DNA of 64,000 nt. Origin: Kribbella aluminosa. Lineage in GTDB: Bacteria; Actinomycetota; Actinomycetes; Propionibacteriales; Kribbellaceae. The position numbers and the translations under genes were made by a program. Numbering within the stretch: the stretch's first letter is position 1; every line of letters begins with the position of its first letter. The notes under the pieces were generated by a model. That model did not search any database and was not told the origin of the DNA. It saw nothing but the letters and a program-made list of their open reading frames with translations. Below are positions 52,072 through 60,923 of this stretch, piece by piece. Where the stretch lies: assembly GCF_017876295.1 (NCBI RefSeq), contig NZ_JAGINT010000001.1, forward strand, positions 1,364,001 through 1,428,000, in the 5' to 3' direction.

Positions 52072-52863
52072 CTACCGCCCGTTGAAGGTCGGCTTCTGCT
52101 TCGCGACGAAGGAGGCGACGGCGTTGTGGTGGTCTTCGGTGGCGCCGGTCTCCTGCATCTTGCCCGCCTCGAAGGCGAGGGACTCCGCCAGCGTGTGGCT
52201 CGCGGAGTGGCCGAGGGACTGGCGTACGGCGCCGTACGCCACCGTCGGGCCGGCCGCGAGCTTCCCGGCCAGCTCGGCGACCGTGCTCTCCAGGTCGGCG
52301 GCAGGTACGACGGAGGTCGCCAGGCCGAGGCCGAGTGCCTCGGCGGCGGGGACGGTGCGCGGGAAGTAGAGGAGTTCGAGCGCCTTCGCGTGGCCGATCA
52401 GCCGGGGGAGTGTCCAGGAGATGCCGGTGTCGCAGGACAGCGCGATGCCGGTGAACGCGAGGTTGAAGCCGGCCGTGTCCGCGACCACCCGGAAGTCGCA
52501 CGCGAACGCCATCGACGCGCCGGCCCCGGCGGCCACCCCGTTCACCGCGGCGATCACCGGCTTCGGCATCTCGGCGAGCGCCAGCGCGATCGGCGCGTAG
52601 TGGTCCGGCACCGTGCTCCATAGTGCGGCCTGGTCGTTCGCCTGTAGCAGTCCGATGTGCTCCTTCAGGTCCTGCCCGACGCAGAACGCCCGCCCGGTCC
52701 CGGTCAGCACGACGACCCGCACGGCCGGGTCGTCCGCGGCGGCCTGGATCGTGTCGCGGAGCAGCACCTTGGTCGGCGTGTCGAGCGAGTTCATCGCGTC
52801 CGGCCGGTTCAGGGTGATGGTCGCGACACCTTCCGCTACGGCGTACGTGACGGAATCACTCAT
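52072..52863 (-). CDS. Enoyl-CoA hydratase/isomerase family protein
   Basis: The product has 263 residues of the crotonase fold: NRPDAMNSLDTPTKVLLRDT, VVLTGTGRAFCVGQDLKEHI (oxyanion-hole strand) and KPVIAAVNGVAAGAGASMAF (second oxyanion glycine). The residue after the second strand, FTGIALSCDTG, has aspartate where hydratases usually have glutamate, which suits isomerases such as PaaG or ring-opening members. The PaaX-type regulator gene lies 34 bases upstream on the same strand. Phenylacetate or another acyl-CoA is a plausible substrate, but no other paa genes are present. Confidence 0.82.
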   Translation of the reverse strand: MSDSVTYAVAEGVATITLNRPDAMNSLDTPTKVLLRDTIQAAADDPAVRVVVLTGTGRAFCVGQDLKEHIGLLQANDQAALWSTVPDHYAPIALALAEMPKPVIAAVNGVAAGAGASMAFACDFRVVADTAGFNLAFTGIALSCDTGISWTLPRLIGHAKALELLYFPRTVPAAEALGLGLATSVVPAADLESTVAELAGKLAAGPTVAYGAVRQSLGHSASHTLAESLAFEAGKMQETGATEDHHNAVASFVAKQKPTFNGR

Positions 52864-52897
52864 CGTGGTCAGCTCCTTGACTGTCGGTAAGGGAATT

Positions 52898-53716
52898 TCA
52901 GTGCTGCGTCAGGCAGTCGTCGACGAAACGCCCGGCCGCGGGGCCTAATCGGTCGGCGTGGAAATCGAAGAACGCGGCCGCCTTCGTCCCGGCCCAGCCG
53001 GCCGGCAGCAGCTCGTCCGGCAGCCCCGGATCCCGGAACAGGAACTTCCGCCATTCGTGCACCAGCTCGGACCGGACCGCGAACGCCTGCTCGTCGCCCG
53101 CGTCCGCGCCGCCGCCGTCGACCAGCGCCTTCGCCTCGATCAGCCAGCTGTCGTACGACGCGCCGAGCTCGTCGAGCTTCCAGACCCGGCGGGCGAACTC
53201 GACCGCGCCGGCGTCGACCGGGGCCCGGAACCGGTCCGCGGCGATGCCCTCCATGTCGAGGATCTGGTCCACTTCGATGTCGTTGCGCAGCCCCACCCAG
53301 GCGCCGTCGGACAGCGGAGCCCAACCCAGGAAGGAGAGTTGGCTCGCCAGCTGGTCGCGGCGCCGGGCGTTCGGCACCTCGCGGAGGATGCCCAGGTGCC
53401 AGTGCCGGTCCCAGTCGCCCGGCCCCTCGGAGCCGGTCACCACCGGCGTGCCGTCCGGCGCGGTCCGGTAGATCCGCGCGGCGGCGTCGTCGAGCCGGCG
53501 ACGCGCCCGGGAGGTCAGCCCGTATCCGGGTTGTCCTTCGATCCGGACCGGCTCCAGCCAGCCCTGCCGGACCATCCGCGACACGGCGGTCCGGACGGCC
53601 GGTGGATGCACGCCCAGCGGCGCGAGCAGCCGGACGAGAGCCGCGACCGGGGCCTGCGCACCTCGCGCGCGCAGGTGGTCGCCGTACAGGTCGAAAAGGG
53701 CTGAACGGGCGTGCAC
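52898..53716 (-). CDS. PaaX-family transcriptional regulator
   Basis: From the GTG at 53716 the protein (272 residues) starts VHARSALFDLYGDHLRARGA, the typical PaaX N terminus. A second GTG at 53743 is possible, and the longer frame is rejected. The winged helix is VAALVRLLAPLGVHPPAVRT with AVSRMVRQGWLEP. The central Cas2-like domain (GDWDRHWHLGILREVPNARR) and the C-terminal PaaX_C part (AVRSELVHEWRKFLFRDPGL) follow. PaaX represses phenylacetyl-CoA degradation genes in other bacteria and responds to acyl-CoAs. Here it probably controls the downstream enoyl-CoA hydratase. Confidence 0.85.
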   Translation of the reverse strand: MHARSALFDLYGDHLRARGAQAPVAALVRLLAPLGVHPPAVRTAVSRMVRQGWLEPVRIEGQPGYGLTSRARRRLDDAAARIYRTAPDGTPVVTGSEGPGDWDRHWHLGILREVPNARRRDQLASQLSFLGWAPLSDGAWVGLRNDIEVDQILDMEGIAADRFRAPVDAGAVEFARRVWKLDELGASYDSWLIEAKALVDGGGADAGDEQAFAVRSELVHEWRKFLFRDPGLPDELLPAGWAGTKAAAFFDFHADRLGPAAGRFVDDCLTQH

Positions 53717-53892
53717 AAGACTCGAGTCTGCCGTATGGTGCACGGCCTTGGCCTGAGATCGGGAATAATGGGGTGCGACACACACCGATACACACTGCGA
53801 TACGCGCCGACGGCGCATCACCGCAACGGCGCCGGCCACGGTCCGCCGCGCGGTGTCGTCGCTCAACACCGACACTGGGAAGGGGTGCGCGC

Positions 53893-54060
53893 ATGGCGGC
53901 GATGAAGCCGCGGACGGGCGATGGTCCGCTCGAGGTCACCAAGGAGGGCCGCGGGATCGTGATGCGGGTTCCGCTCGAGGGCGGCGGACGGCTCGTCGTC
54001 GAGCTGAACGCCGACGAGGCGACCGAGCTCGGCAACGCACTGAAGGCCGTCGTCGGCTGA
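53893..54060 (+). CDS. DUF3117-domain micro-protein
   Basis: The product has 55 residues: MAAMKPRTGDGPLEVTKEGR, then RLVVELNADEATELGNALKA. This is the complete DUF3117 domain, found almost universally in actinobacteria at 50-60 residues and with no known function. AAGGGG precedes the ATG by seven to eight bases. It is followed by a strong hairpin, so it is probably monocistronic. It is divergent from the PaaX-type gene (176-base gap). Confidence 0.9.
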   Translation: MAAMKPRTGDGPLEVTKEGRGIVMRVPLEGGGRLVVELNADEATELGNALKAVVG

Positions 54061-54102
54061 TCACAACCTCCGGGGGTGCCAGCGCCCCCTGTCTATCACT
54101 CC

Positions 54103-54140
54103 GACCCCGGTGGGTGCCTTCGCAGGCACCGGCCGGGGTC
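54103..54140 (+). terminator. Hairpin after the DUF3117 gene
   Basis: GACCCCGG and CCGGGGTC enclose an inner GGTGCC/GGCACC stem and a short loop. It lies 42 bases after the stop and ends about 46 bases before the pepA start. A smaller GGGGGTGCC/GCGCCCCC hairpin lies in between. Confidence 0.7.
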
Positions 54141-54186
54141 GTTACGGTTGTCCAACCTATTTGATCAAACCAGTGAGGTCGTCCTA

Positions 54187-55701
54187 GTGGCTCGGCGCAG
54201 CAGTTCGTCTCCTTTCCCCAGTCTTCCGGGTGTCAGCTGGCAGCCCGGTCTGCCGGTGCACGGGTCGTCGACGTGGGTGGTCGTCGTCGGCGACGAGTTG
54301 CCGGCCGCCGCCAAGGAGGCGGGGGAGCGGCTCGGGATCGACCTCGACCGGCTGCTCGAGGTGCAGCGGGATACCGGCTTCACGCCGTCCGCCGGCAGTA
54401 CGGCGGCGTACCCGCTGCTGACCGGAGACGTGACCGAGATCCTGCTGGTCGGGGCCGGCGACGGCAGCGCGAAGGACCTGCGACACGCCGGGGCGGCGAT
54501 CGCCCGGTTCGGTCGCGGCAAGGACGAGCTCACCACCGTCGTTGCCGAGGGCATCGACGACGCGGCGCTCCAGGCGTTCGCGGAGGGCGTGGTGCTCGGC
54601 TCGTTCTCGTACACCCAGAAGACCGTCGACCCGGGCAAGCCCGCGGTCGGTACGGTGACGCTGACCGACGGGTCGGCCGCGGCACGGCAGGACGTGCTGG
54701 ACCGCGGCATCGTGATCGGGCGCACCGGCTGGCTGGCGCGGCAGCTCGCGGTCACCCCCTCGAACGAGAAGGACCCGTCCTGGCTGGCCGCGCGGGCGAC
54801 CGAGATCGCGGCGGCGACCGGGCTGGTGGCGACGGTCTGGGACGAGAAGAAGCTCGCCGCCGACGGCTTCGGCGGGATCCTCGCGGTCGGTCAGGGCTCG
54901 ACCCGCCCGCCGCGGTTCATCCGGCTGGACTACGCCCCCGCCGGTTCCGGCAAGGACACGCCGTACGTCGTGCTCGTCGGCAAGGGCATCACGTACGACA
55001 CCGGCGGCCTGTCGCTGAAGCCGCGCGAGGGCATGGTGTCGATGAAGCGCGACATGACCGGCGGCGGCTCGGTGATCGCGACCATGTCGGCGCTCCGCGA
55101 CCTCGGTGCGAACGTCCGCGTGACCGGCCTGGTCTGCGCGGCGGAGAACATGCCGTCGGGTACGGCGTACCGCCCGGACGACGTGATCCGGCACTTCGGC
55201 GGTCGCACCACCGAGGTGAAGAACACCGACGCCGAGGGTCGGCTGGTGCTCGCGGACGGTCTCGCGTACGCCGTCCAGGAGCTGAAGCCGGACGTCCTCG
55301 TCGACATCGCCACGCTGACCGGCGCGATCAAGGTGTCGCTCGGCGCGATGCTGTACGGCGGGCTGTTCGCGACCGACGACGCGCTCGCGGACAACCTCGC
55401 CGACGCCGGCCGGGTCTCCGGTGAGGAGCTGTGGCGGATGCCGCTGCCGGCCGAGTACGAGGAGCTGATCGCGACCCCGGTCGCGGACTCGGTGAACAGC
55501 TCGAAGGGCCCGGGGTCGATCACCGCAGCCCTGTTCCTGAAGGCGTTCGCGGGCGACGTCCCGTGGGCGCACCTGGACCTGTCGTCGATCGCGGAGTCGC
55601 CGCGGGACCGCTTCGAGTACTCGACCGGCGCGACCGGGGCCGGCGCGCGGCTGCTCGGCACCTGGCTGGCCTCCGACGCGCCGACCTCGGGCATCAGCTG
55701 A
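54187..55701 (+). CDS. pepA: Leucyl aminopeptidase (M17 family)
   Basis: From GTG at 54187 the product has 504 residues, normal for M17. The metal-binding catalytic domain shows VGKGITYDTGGLSLKPREGM, MKRDMTGGGSVIATMSALRD and the family signature NTDAEGRLVLADG. The N-terminal macro-like domain (about 1-160) is poorly conserved, as usual. It removes N-terminal leucine and other residues from peptides in the cytoplasm, using two Zn2+ or Mn2+ ions, as a hexamer. It stands alone after the DUF3117 terminator; the convergent carboxylesterase gene begins six bases beyond the stop. Confidence 0.93.
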   Translation: MARRSSSSPFPSLPGVSWQPGLPVHGSSTWVVVVGDELPAAAKEAGERLGIDLDRLLEVQRDTGFTPSAGSTAAYPLLTGDVTEILLVGAGDGSAKDLRHAGAAIARFGRGKDELTTVVAEGIDDAALQAFAEGVVLGSFSYTQKTVDPGKPAVGTVTLTDGSAAARQDVLDRGIVIGRTGWLARQLAVTPSNEKDPSWLAARATEIAAATGLVATVWDEKKLAADGFGGILAVGQGSTRPPRFIRLDYAPAGSGKDTPYVVLVGKGITYDTGGLSLKPREGMVSMKRDMTGGGSVIATMSALRDLGANVRVTGLVCAAENMPSGTAYRPDDVIRHFGGRTTEVKNTDAEGRLVLADGLAYAVQELKPDVLVDIATLTGAIKVSLGAMLYGGLFATDDALADNLADAGRVSGEELWRMPLPAEYEELIATPVADSVNSSKGPGSITAALFLKAFAGDVPWAHLDLSSIAESPRDRFEYSTGATGAGARLLGTWLASDAPTSGIS

Positions 55702-55707
55702 ACGGCA

Positions 55708-56682
55708 TTACCTGAACCTCGCGCAGAGGAAGTCGACGATCCGGTCCCGGGCCGGTTTCGCCTGCGGTACCAGGCCGGGCATGCTGATGAACGCGTGCCC
55801 GGCCTTCGCGTACTCGCTCACCTCGACCGTGGTCCCCGCCGCGCGCAGCCGGTCGGCGTACACCCGGCCGTGGTCCGCGACCGGGTCGAGCACCGGGATC
55901 ACCACGAGCGTCGGCGGCAGCCCGCCCAGCTCGTCGGCGTACAGCGGGGACAACGACCGCGGATCGGTGCCCTCTGGTACGGCGAGGCGCCGGAAGAACT
56001 CGAGGCCCTCGCGGGTGAGCGTCGGCGTCTCCGGGTACTGCGACACCGAGTCGTAGTCGAGCGCCGTCGAGGTCACGTCGACGCAGGGGTTGACCAGCAC
56101 CTGCGCCCGCAACGACAGGCCGGCGTCCCGGGCCCGGAGCGCGGAGAGCGCCGCGACCATCGACCCGGCGCTCTCGCCGGCGACCGCCACCCGGGTCGGG
56201 TCGATACCCCAGTCCGCCGCGTGCTGGAACACGTACCGCAGGACGTCCCAGCCGTCGTCGACGATCGCGGCCAGCGGGGTGTCGTGGTCCATCAGCCGGT
56301 GCTCCACGGACACCACCACCGCTGACGCGCGGGCGGCCAGGTGGCTGTTGATCCAGTCGCACTGCACCGCCGTACCGACGTAACCGCCGCCGTGGACGTG
56401 CAGTACGAGCGGGAGTTTTGCCTGGCTGTCCGGGCGGTAGACCCGGACCCGGATCGTGCGGTCGGGGAGCTGGACCTGCTGCCAGCCGATCGTCACGCCG
56501 CTGTGCGGGAAGCCCGTCAGCAGGTGGGCGAACCGGGAGGTGACGATCCGGTTCGCGACCTCGCCGAACGCGGCCAGGTCCGCGGGCGACATCGTGCGGT
56601 AGTCGGGCTCCTTGCGGAGCGCGTAGACCAGGCGAACACCCAGCGGCGGCTGGTGCGTCGTGCTGGCGGCGGTCTTGAGCAT
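55708..56682 (-). CDS. Alpha/beta hydrolase, hormone-sensitive-lipase (HSL) family
   Basis: From ATG at 56682 the product has 324 residues. LVLHVHGGGYVGTAVQCDWI is the HGGG oxyanion motif and VAVAGESAGSMVAALSALRA the nucleophile elbow. VIPVLDPVADHGRVYADRLR and YAKAGHAFISM supply the catalytic aspartate and histidine. Such enzymes hydrolyse short acyl esters. The aspartate segment reads LDPVAD instead of the common DPLRDE, a normal variation. It is divergent from a TetR gene (72-base gap with a palindrome), which is probably its regulator. Confidence 0.87.
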   Translation of the reverse strand: MLKTAASTTHQPPLGVRLVYALRKEPDYRTMSPADLAAFGEVANRIVTSRFAHLLTGFPHSGVTIGWQQVQLPDRTIRVRVYRPDSQAKLPLVLHVHGGGYVGTAVQCDWINSHLAARASAVVVSVEHRLMDHDTPLAAIVDDGWDVLRYVFQHAADWGIDPTRVAVAGESAGSMVAALSALRARDAGLSLRAQVLVNPCVDVTSTALDYDSVSQYPETPTLTREGLEFFRRLAVPEGTDPRSLSPLYADELGGLPPTLVVIPVLDPVADHGRVYADRLRAAGTTVEVSEYAKAGHAFISMPGLVPQAKPARDRIVDFLCARFR

Positions 56683-56713
56683 CGGGCACCGTCCTGCGGT
56701 TTCGCTACGATTA

Positions 56714-56723
56714 GTATCGATAC
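56714..56723. promoter_or_regulatory. Palindrome in the esterase/TetR divergent promoter
   Basis: GTATCGATAC, within a less perfect dyad CTACGAT...GTAG, lies midway between the two divergent starts. It is a candidate operator for the TetR protein, controlling both genes. Confidence 0.5.
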
Positions 56724-56754
56724 CGACGGTAGCATAACTGGGTAGGGTAGGCCC

Positions 56755-57306
56755 ATGGCTTCCAGCACCCGGCCGCCCGGCCGGCCCCGGTCCAGCGTCG
56801 ACGCGGAGGTGTTCGCGGCGACGCTGCGGACGATCGACCAGCTCGGGTACACCCGGGCCACGGTCGACCGGATCGCCGCCGCGACCGGGATCGCGAAGAC
56901 GACGATCTACCGCCGCTGGCCGTCGAAGGGTGCGCTGGTCACCGCGACCCTGGTCGACTCGTTCGGCCCGTTGCCGCTGACCGGGCGGGACGGCGCCGCG
57001 GACATCGCCGCCGCGATCCGGTACGGCGTCCGCGCGGTCGCCGAGCCCGGCGTGGCCGCGGCGTTCGCCGGGGTGTTCACGGACGCGATCGGGGATCCGG
57101 CGCTGCGGGAGATCCTCGCCACCCAGCTGCAGGACCCGTACCGCAAGGTCCTGATGGAGACCCTCGGGCTGTCGGAGCAGCGGGTGCTGTTCGTCATCGA
57201 CGTGGTGATCGGCACGCTGCTGCACCGGATGGGCATGACCGGCGAGCCGATGGTCGAGGCGGACGTCGACGCCCTGATCCAGATGCTCCAACGCGAACTG
57301 GCCTAG
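56755..57306 (+). CDS. TetR-family transcriptional regulator
   Basis: The product has 183 residues. The N-terminal HTH is TLRTIDQLGYTRATVDRIAA followed by ATGIAKTTIYRRWPSKGALV, a classical TetR DNA-binding domain. The C-terminal ligand domain contains VIDVVIGTLLHRMGMTGEPM, typical of the TetR_C_11-like group. It probably represses itself and the divergent HSL-family esterase through the palindrome at 56714. The ligand is unknown. Its end overlaps a strong terminator. Confidence 0.9.
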   Translation: MASSTRPPGRPRSSVDAEVFAATLRTIDQLGYTRATVDRIAAATGIAKTTIYRRWPSKGALVTATLVDSFGPLPLTGRDGAADIAAAIRYGVRAVAEPGVAAAFAGVFTDAIGDPALREILATQLQDPYRKVLMETLGLSEQRVLFVIDVVIGTLLHRMGMTGEPMVEADVDALIQMLQRELA

Positions 57307-57359
57307 CTTTCCGGAACTTTTCCTGCCTGGAGCGACGGAAAAGTACCGGAAAGCCTAGG
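57302..57359. terminator. Bidirectional hairpin between tetR and the aldo/keto reductase gene
   Basis: CTAGCTTTCCGG and CCGGAAAGCCTAG, with inner ACTTTTCC/GGAAAAGT, form a stem of about 22 pairs with few mismatches and a 13-base loop. The loop read on the minus strand contains GTCGCTCC, as in the hairpin at 41465. It overlaps both stop codons. Confidence 0.85.
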
Positions 57360-58209
57360 CGCCGATCGCGTCCAGTTCGGCGACCGCGTCGGCGGGCAGT
57401 TCCAGATCGCGGGCCGCGACGTTCTGGCGGAGGTGGTCCACCGACGACGTACCCGGGATGACCACGCTGGTGCTCGAGCGCTGCAGGAGCCAGGCGAGGG
57501 CGACCTGGTACGGCGTGGCGTCGAGCCGGGCCGCGACCTTCGACAGGGTCTCCGACTGCAGAGGGCTGAATCCGCCGAGCGGGAAGAACGACGCGAACGC
57601 GATGTTGTGCTCCTCGGCGTAGTCGACGACGTCGTCGTCCGCGCGCTCGACCAGGTTGTACAGGTTCTGCACGGTGACGATCGGGGCGATCGTCTGCGCC
57701 TCGCGGAGCTGGGCGACCGAGACGTTGCTCAGGCCGAGATGCTTGATCAGGCCCTGCTGCTGCAACTCGACGAGCGTCGTGAACGGCTCCTCGATCGATT
57801 CGGCGCGGCCGCCCTCGCGCTCGGCGGTCCGCAGGTTCACCACATCGAGGACGTCGACGCCGAGGTGCTCGAGATTCCCGTGTACCTGCTGCTTGAGCTC
57901 GTCCGGCGACAGCGCCGGGAGCCAGGACGCGTCGTCGCCGCGCCGGGCGCCGACCTTGGTGACCAGGTGCAGGCCGTCCGGGTACGGGTGCAGCGCCTCC
58001 TTGATGATCTCGTTGACCACGGTCGGGCCGTAGAAGTCGCTGGTGTCGATGTGGGTGATGCCGAGGTCGACGGCCTCCCGCAGTACGGCGATCGCCTGGT
58101 CGCGGTCCTTCGGCGGTCCGAAGACGCCGGGGCCGGCGAGCTGCATCGCGCCGTACCCCATCCGGGTGATGGTGAGGTCGTCGGCGAGCGTGATGGTTGA
58201 GTTCGTCAT
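57355..58209 (-). CDS. Aldo/keto reductase
   Basis: From ATG at 58209 the product has 284 residues. The (beta/alpha)8 fold shows ITHIDTSDFYGPTVVNEIIK (catalytic aspartate and tyrosine), HLVTKVGARRG (lysine) and VVNLRTAERE. GLIKHLGLSNVSVAQLREAQ is the central signature. SSTSVVIPGTSSVDHLRQNV is the NADPH-binding end. The histidine usual in the VDLYQLH strand is replaced by asparagine-leucine (VVNLR), as in several actinobacterial oxidoreductases of the YdbC/Tas type. Substrate unknown. About 100 bases upstream, on the other strand, a tiny ATG frame of 12 codons looks like the start of a lost divergent gene. Confidence 0.88.
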   Translation of the reverse strand: MTNSTITLADDLTITRMGYGAMQLAGPGVFGPPKDRDQAIAVLREAVDLGITHIDTSDFYGPTVVNEIIKEALHPYPDGLHLVTKVGARRGDDASWLPALSPDELKQQVHGNLEHLGVDVLDVVNLRTAEREGGRAESIEEPFTTLVELQQQGLIKHLGLSNVSVAQLREAQTIAPIVTVQNLYNLVERADDDVVDYAEEHNIAFASFFPLGGFSPLQSETLSKVAARLDATPYQVALAWLLQRSSTSVVIPGTSSVDHLRQNVAARDLELPADAVAELDAIGA

Positions 58210-58416
58210 GTCTCCAGTGTTCGCCGGCGCGCGCGGAACAGGGAGTGCCCCGTTGTTCCTGGTAGTGACAGGGCACAGGCTATTGCGGCGGACCCGGTCT
58301 ACCGTGGACAGATGGAGAACGCGCTGGGCGACCAAGGTCCTGGCTGGTGATCCAGCGCAGCGGCGGGGTGGTGCGCCGCCGGACGCGGGCGGCGCGGCCG
58401 AGTGGCGGGGCTCGGG

Positions 58417-59679
58417 TCAGGCCCGGGGAGCGTAGGCCCGAATGATTTCCGGGTAGGCCGCGAAGGCGGTGCCCGTGTGATCCACCGCGCCCATCGAGTG
58501 CACTGTCACGTCGGTTCCGCGCCGCCTGAGTGAGGCCGCGCAGGAGTCGGCGTTGGCGGCGGCGACGTCGGTGTCCTTGGTCCCGCTGTACAGGTGCACC
58601 GGGATGCGCGGCGTCCAGTCCTGGCAGACCTGATCGGCGGCTTGGGTCGCCCGCAGCAGTCGCCCTGTCGGGTGCTGCAGCCGAGCGGCGAACTCCGGCG
58701 TGAACAGCTTCTCCGGCGAGTCCGGCAGCCCGGCGACGATCTCCTCGTCGGTGTGCGACCCGTCGAACAACCCCTCGACGGTCGACGCGTACGGCGCTTG
58801 GAACGCCTGCCGCGGGTCGTCGTACAGCCCGACCGTCCGGTTCCACGCGGTCACCAGGTACGCCAGGTAGAACGTCGCGGTCGGCGGGATCACGCGTCCG
58901 TCGAAGGCGGCCGGCAGCTCCTCGCCGAGCAGGTCGTACGGCCCCGCGACCGCGTGCAGCGCCCCCAGCCGGAACGGCCCGACCTCGCCGCGACTCAACG
59001 CGCGACCGAAGGCAAGCGACGCCCGGCCGCCCTGCGAGAACCCGGTGACCAGTACGTCGCGCTTGAACGCCACCCCGTGGTTGGCCGCGAACGTCCGCGC
59101 CGCGAGCAGCAGGTCCGCCGACGCGGACGTCTCGGTCTTCGTGTCGAGGTACGGATGCGGTCCCGGGCCAAGTCCGAGCCCGAGGTAGTCCGGCGCCACC
59201 CCGACCAGCCCCTGCCCGGCGAACAGCGCCGTGACCAGCCGATCCGTCGACCGGTCGTCGACCGACGCGGCGGCCGCCTTGGTCGCGTTCGTCCCGTGCA
59301 GGTACTCCGTCACCGTCAGCGCACCGCTTCGACCGTCCGGCAGCACGACGATCCCGCTGGCCGTCGTGGGCCGCCCGTGAGTGTCGACGGTCCGGTAGAT
59401 CAGCCGGTACGCCGCGACGCCGTACGACGACTTCGGCGTACCCGGGAAATCCGCCGCTGCCGCATCGAGCTGAGCCGCTGTCAGTTGCCCAACAGGAACC
59501 GCCGAGACCAGCGCACCACGTGGCGTGTGGACGCTGGACACAGCCGCTTCGGACAGCGTCGGCCGATGAACGGCGGCGAACGCCGACGCGGGGAAGGCGA
59601 GCAGAGCGGCGGTGGCGAGGGTGGCGGCGACGGTCTGTGTCAGGCGATGGGTCAGGCGATGGGTCAGGCGAGAAGTCAT
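58417..59679 (-). CDS. Secreted lipase (secretory lipase/LIP family)
   Basis: From ATG at 59679 the product has 420 residues with a signal peptide: TSRLTHRLTHRLTQTVAATL, hydrophobic core, cleavage near ASAFAA. The n-region contains a repeated THRL from a 12-bp DNA repeat. The hydrolase core has RDVLVTGFSQGGRASLAFGR (nucleophile serine), VPVHLYSGTKDTDVAAANAD-like aspartate region (IPVHLYSGTKDTDV) and GAVDHTGTAFAAYPEIIRAY (histidine). LIP-family enzymes hydrolyse acylglycerols or related esters outside the cell. It is a single gene, 70 bases from glgA, on the same strand. Confidence 0.83.
   Translation of the reverse strand: MTSRLTHRLTHRLTQTVAATLATAALLAFPASAFAAVHRPTLSEAAVSSVHTPRGALVSAVPVGQLTAAQLDAAAADFPGTPKSSYGVAAYRLIYRTVDTHGRPTTASGIVVLPDGRSGALTVTEYLHGTNATKAAAASVDDRSTDRLVTALFAGQGLVGVAPDYLGLGLGPGPHPYLDTKTETSASADLLLAARTFAANHGVAFKRDVLVTGFSQGGRASLAFGRALSRGEVGPFRLGALHAVAGPYDLLGEELPAAFDGRVIPPTATFYLAYLVTAWNRTVGLYDDPRQAFQAPYASTVEGLFDGSHTDEEIVAGLPDSPEKLFTPEFAARLQHPTGRLLRATQAADQVCQDWTPRIPVHLYSGTKDTDVAAANADSCAASLRRRGTDVTVHSMGAVDHTGTAFAAYPEIIRAYAPRA
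59639..59671. repeat. 12-bp tandem repeat in the lipase signal peptide
   Basis: GTCAGGCGATGG occurs twice and then partially a third time, encoding the repeated THRL in the positively charged n-region of the signal peptide. Copy-number change would keep the frame and lengthen only the n-region. Confidence 0.85.
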
Positions 59680-59749
59680 ACCCCAACCCAACCGCCGCCG
59701 GCCTCGTCACAGAATGGTGCGAAACCCCCGGATACCGGTGGGGTTTCCC

Positions 59750-60907
59750 CTACCCGAGCAGGCTGTTGTACAGCTCCACGGTCCGTTGCGCCACCGCGTC
59801 CCAGCCGAACTGCGAGACGGCCCGTTCGCGCCCAGCCTTGCCCATTGCTGCCGCCCTCGCCGGGTCGTCGACGAGTGCGTTGATCCCGTCCGCGAGCCCG
59901 CGTTCGAACGTGTCGGTGTCGTTCACGTCGTACGGCACCAGGATGCCGGTGACGCCGTCGTCGACGACCTCGGGGATCCCGCCGACCGCGCTCGCCACGA
60001 CCGCTGTCTCGCAGGCCATCGCCTCCAGGTTCACGATGCCGAGCGGCTCGTAGATCGACGGGCAGCAGAACGCCAGCGCGTGCGTGAGGACCTGCCGGAC
60101 CTCCTCGCGCGGCAGCATCTCCGACACCACGAACACGCCGTCGCGGGCCAGCCGCAGGTCCTCGATCAGCGCGTCGGTCTCGGCCTTCAGCTCGACCGTG
60201 TCGGCCGCGCCGGCGAGCAGCACGAGCTGCACCGACGGGTCCAGCCGCAGCCCCGCGCGGAGCAGGTGCGGCACGCCCTTCTGCCGGGTGATCCGGCCGA
60301 CGAACGTCACGTACGGCCGGCTCAGGTCGACGCCCAGCCGCTCGAGCACTGTCGTCGACGGGTCCGGGTGGTAGAAGTCCGCGTCGATCCCGTTCGAGAT
60401 CACGTGCACCTTGGCCGGGTCGATGGACGGATAGCATTCGAGTACGTCGTCCCGCATCCCGCGGCTGACCGCGACGATCGCGTCGGCGGCCTCGTACGCG
60501 GTCCGCTCGGCCCAGCTCGACAGCCGGTACCCGCCGCCGAGCTGCTCGGCCTTCCACGGGCGCCGCGGCTCCAGCGAGTGCGCGGTCACCACGTGCGGTA
60601 CGTCGTACAGCAGCTTCGCCCAGTGGCCGGCCATGTTCGCGTACCAGGTGTGCGAGTGCACGAGCTGCGCGTCCCCGACCGCCGCGGTCATGGTCAGGTC
60701 GGTGGAGAGGATCCGCAGCGCCGCGTTCGCGGTCGGGATCCGCGGGTCGTCCTCGGAGTGCGCGGTCGCGCCCTGCCGGGGCTCGCCCATGCAGTGCACG
60801 TCCACGTCGATCAGCCGGCGCAGCTCGCGGACGAGGAAGTCCACGTGCACTCCCGCCCCGCCGTACACGTCCGGAGGAAACTCACGCGTCAGGATGGCGA
60901 CCTTCAC
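59750..60907 (-). CDS. glgA: Glycogen synthase-like GT4 glycosyltransferase (GlgA/GlgM, alpha-maltose-1-phosphate synthase type)
   Basis: I take the GTG at 60907, which gives 385 residues starting VKVAILTREFPPDVYGGAGV, the length and N terminus of the actinobacterial enzyme; the longer frame overlaps the GNAT gene. VHVISNGIDADFY, TFVGRITRQKGVPHLLRAGL and CPSIYEPLGIVNLEAMACET are GT4 motifs, the last being the donor-binding E-x7-E. In mycobacteria this protein makes maltose 1-phosphate from ADP-glucose and glucose 1-phosphate for the GlgE pathway. ADP-glucose would come from glgC, 0.8 kb away and divergent. Whether it acts as synthase or GlgM here is inferred from similarity. Confidence 0.9.
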   Translation of the reverse strand: MKVAILTREFPPDVYGGAGVHVDFLVRELRRLIDVDVHCMGEPRQGATAHSEDDPRIPTANAALRILSTDLTMTAAVGDAQLVHSHTWYANMAGHWAKLLYDVPHVVTAHSLEPRRPWKAEQLGGGYRLSSWAERTAYEAADAIVAVSRGMRDDVLECYPSIDPAKVHVISNGIDADFYHPDPSTTVLERLGVDLSRPYVTFVGRITRQKGVPHLLRAGLRLDPSVQLVLLAGAADTVELKAETDALIEDLRLARDGVFVVSEMLPREEVRQVLTHALAFCCPSIYEPLGIVNLEAMACETAVVASAVGGIPEVVDDGVTGILVPYDVNDTDTFERGLADGINALVDDPARAAAMGKAGRERAVSQFGWDAVAQRTVELYNSLLG

Positions 60908-60923
60908 AATCTCCGACCATAGG

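Noticed and set aside
58312-58350. 12-codon ATG frame (MENALGDQGPGW) divergent from the aldo/keto reductase
   Set aside because: It looks like the beginning of an HTH regulator often found there, but only 12 codons remain and no further homology is readable, so I do not call a pseudogene.
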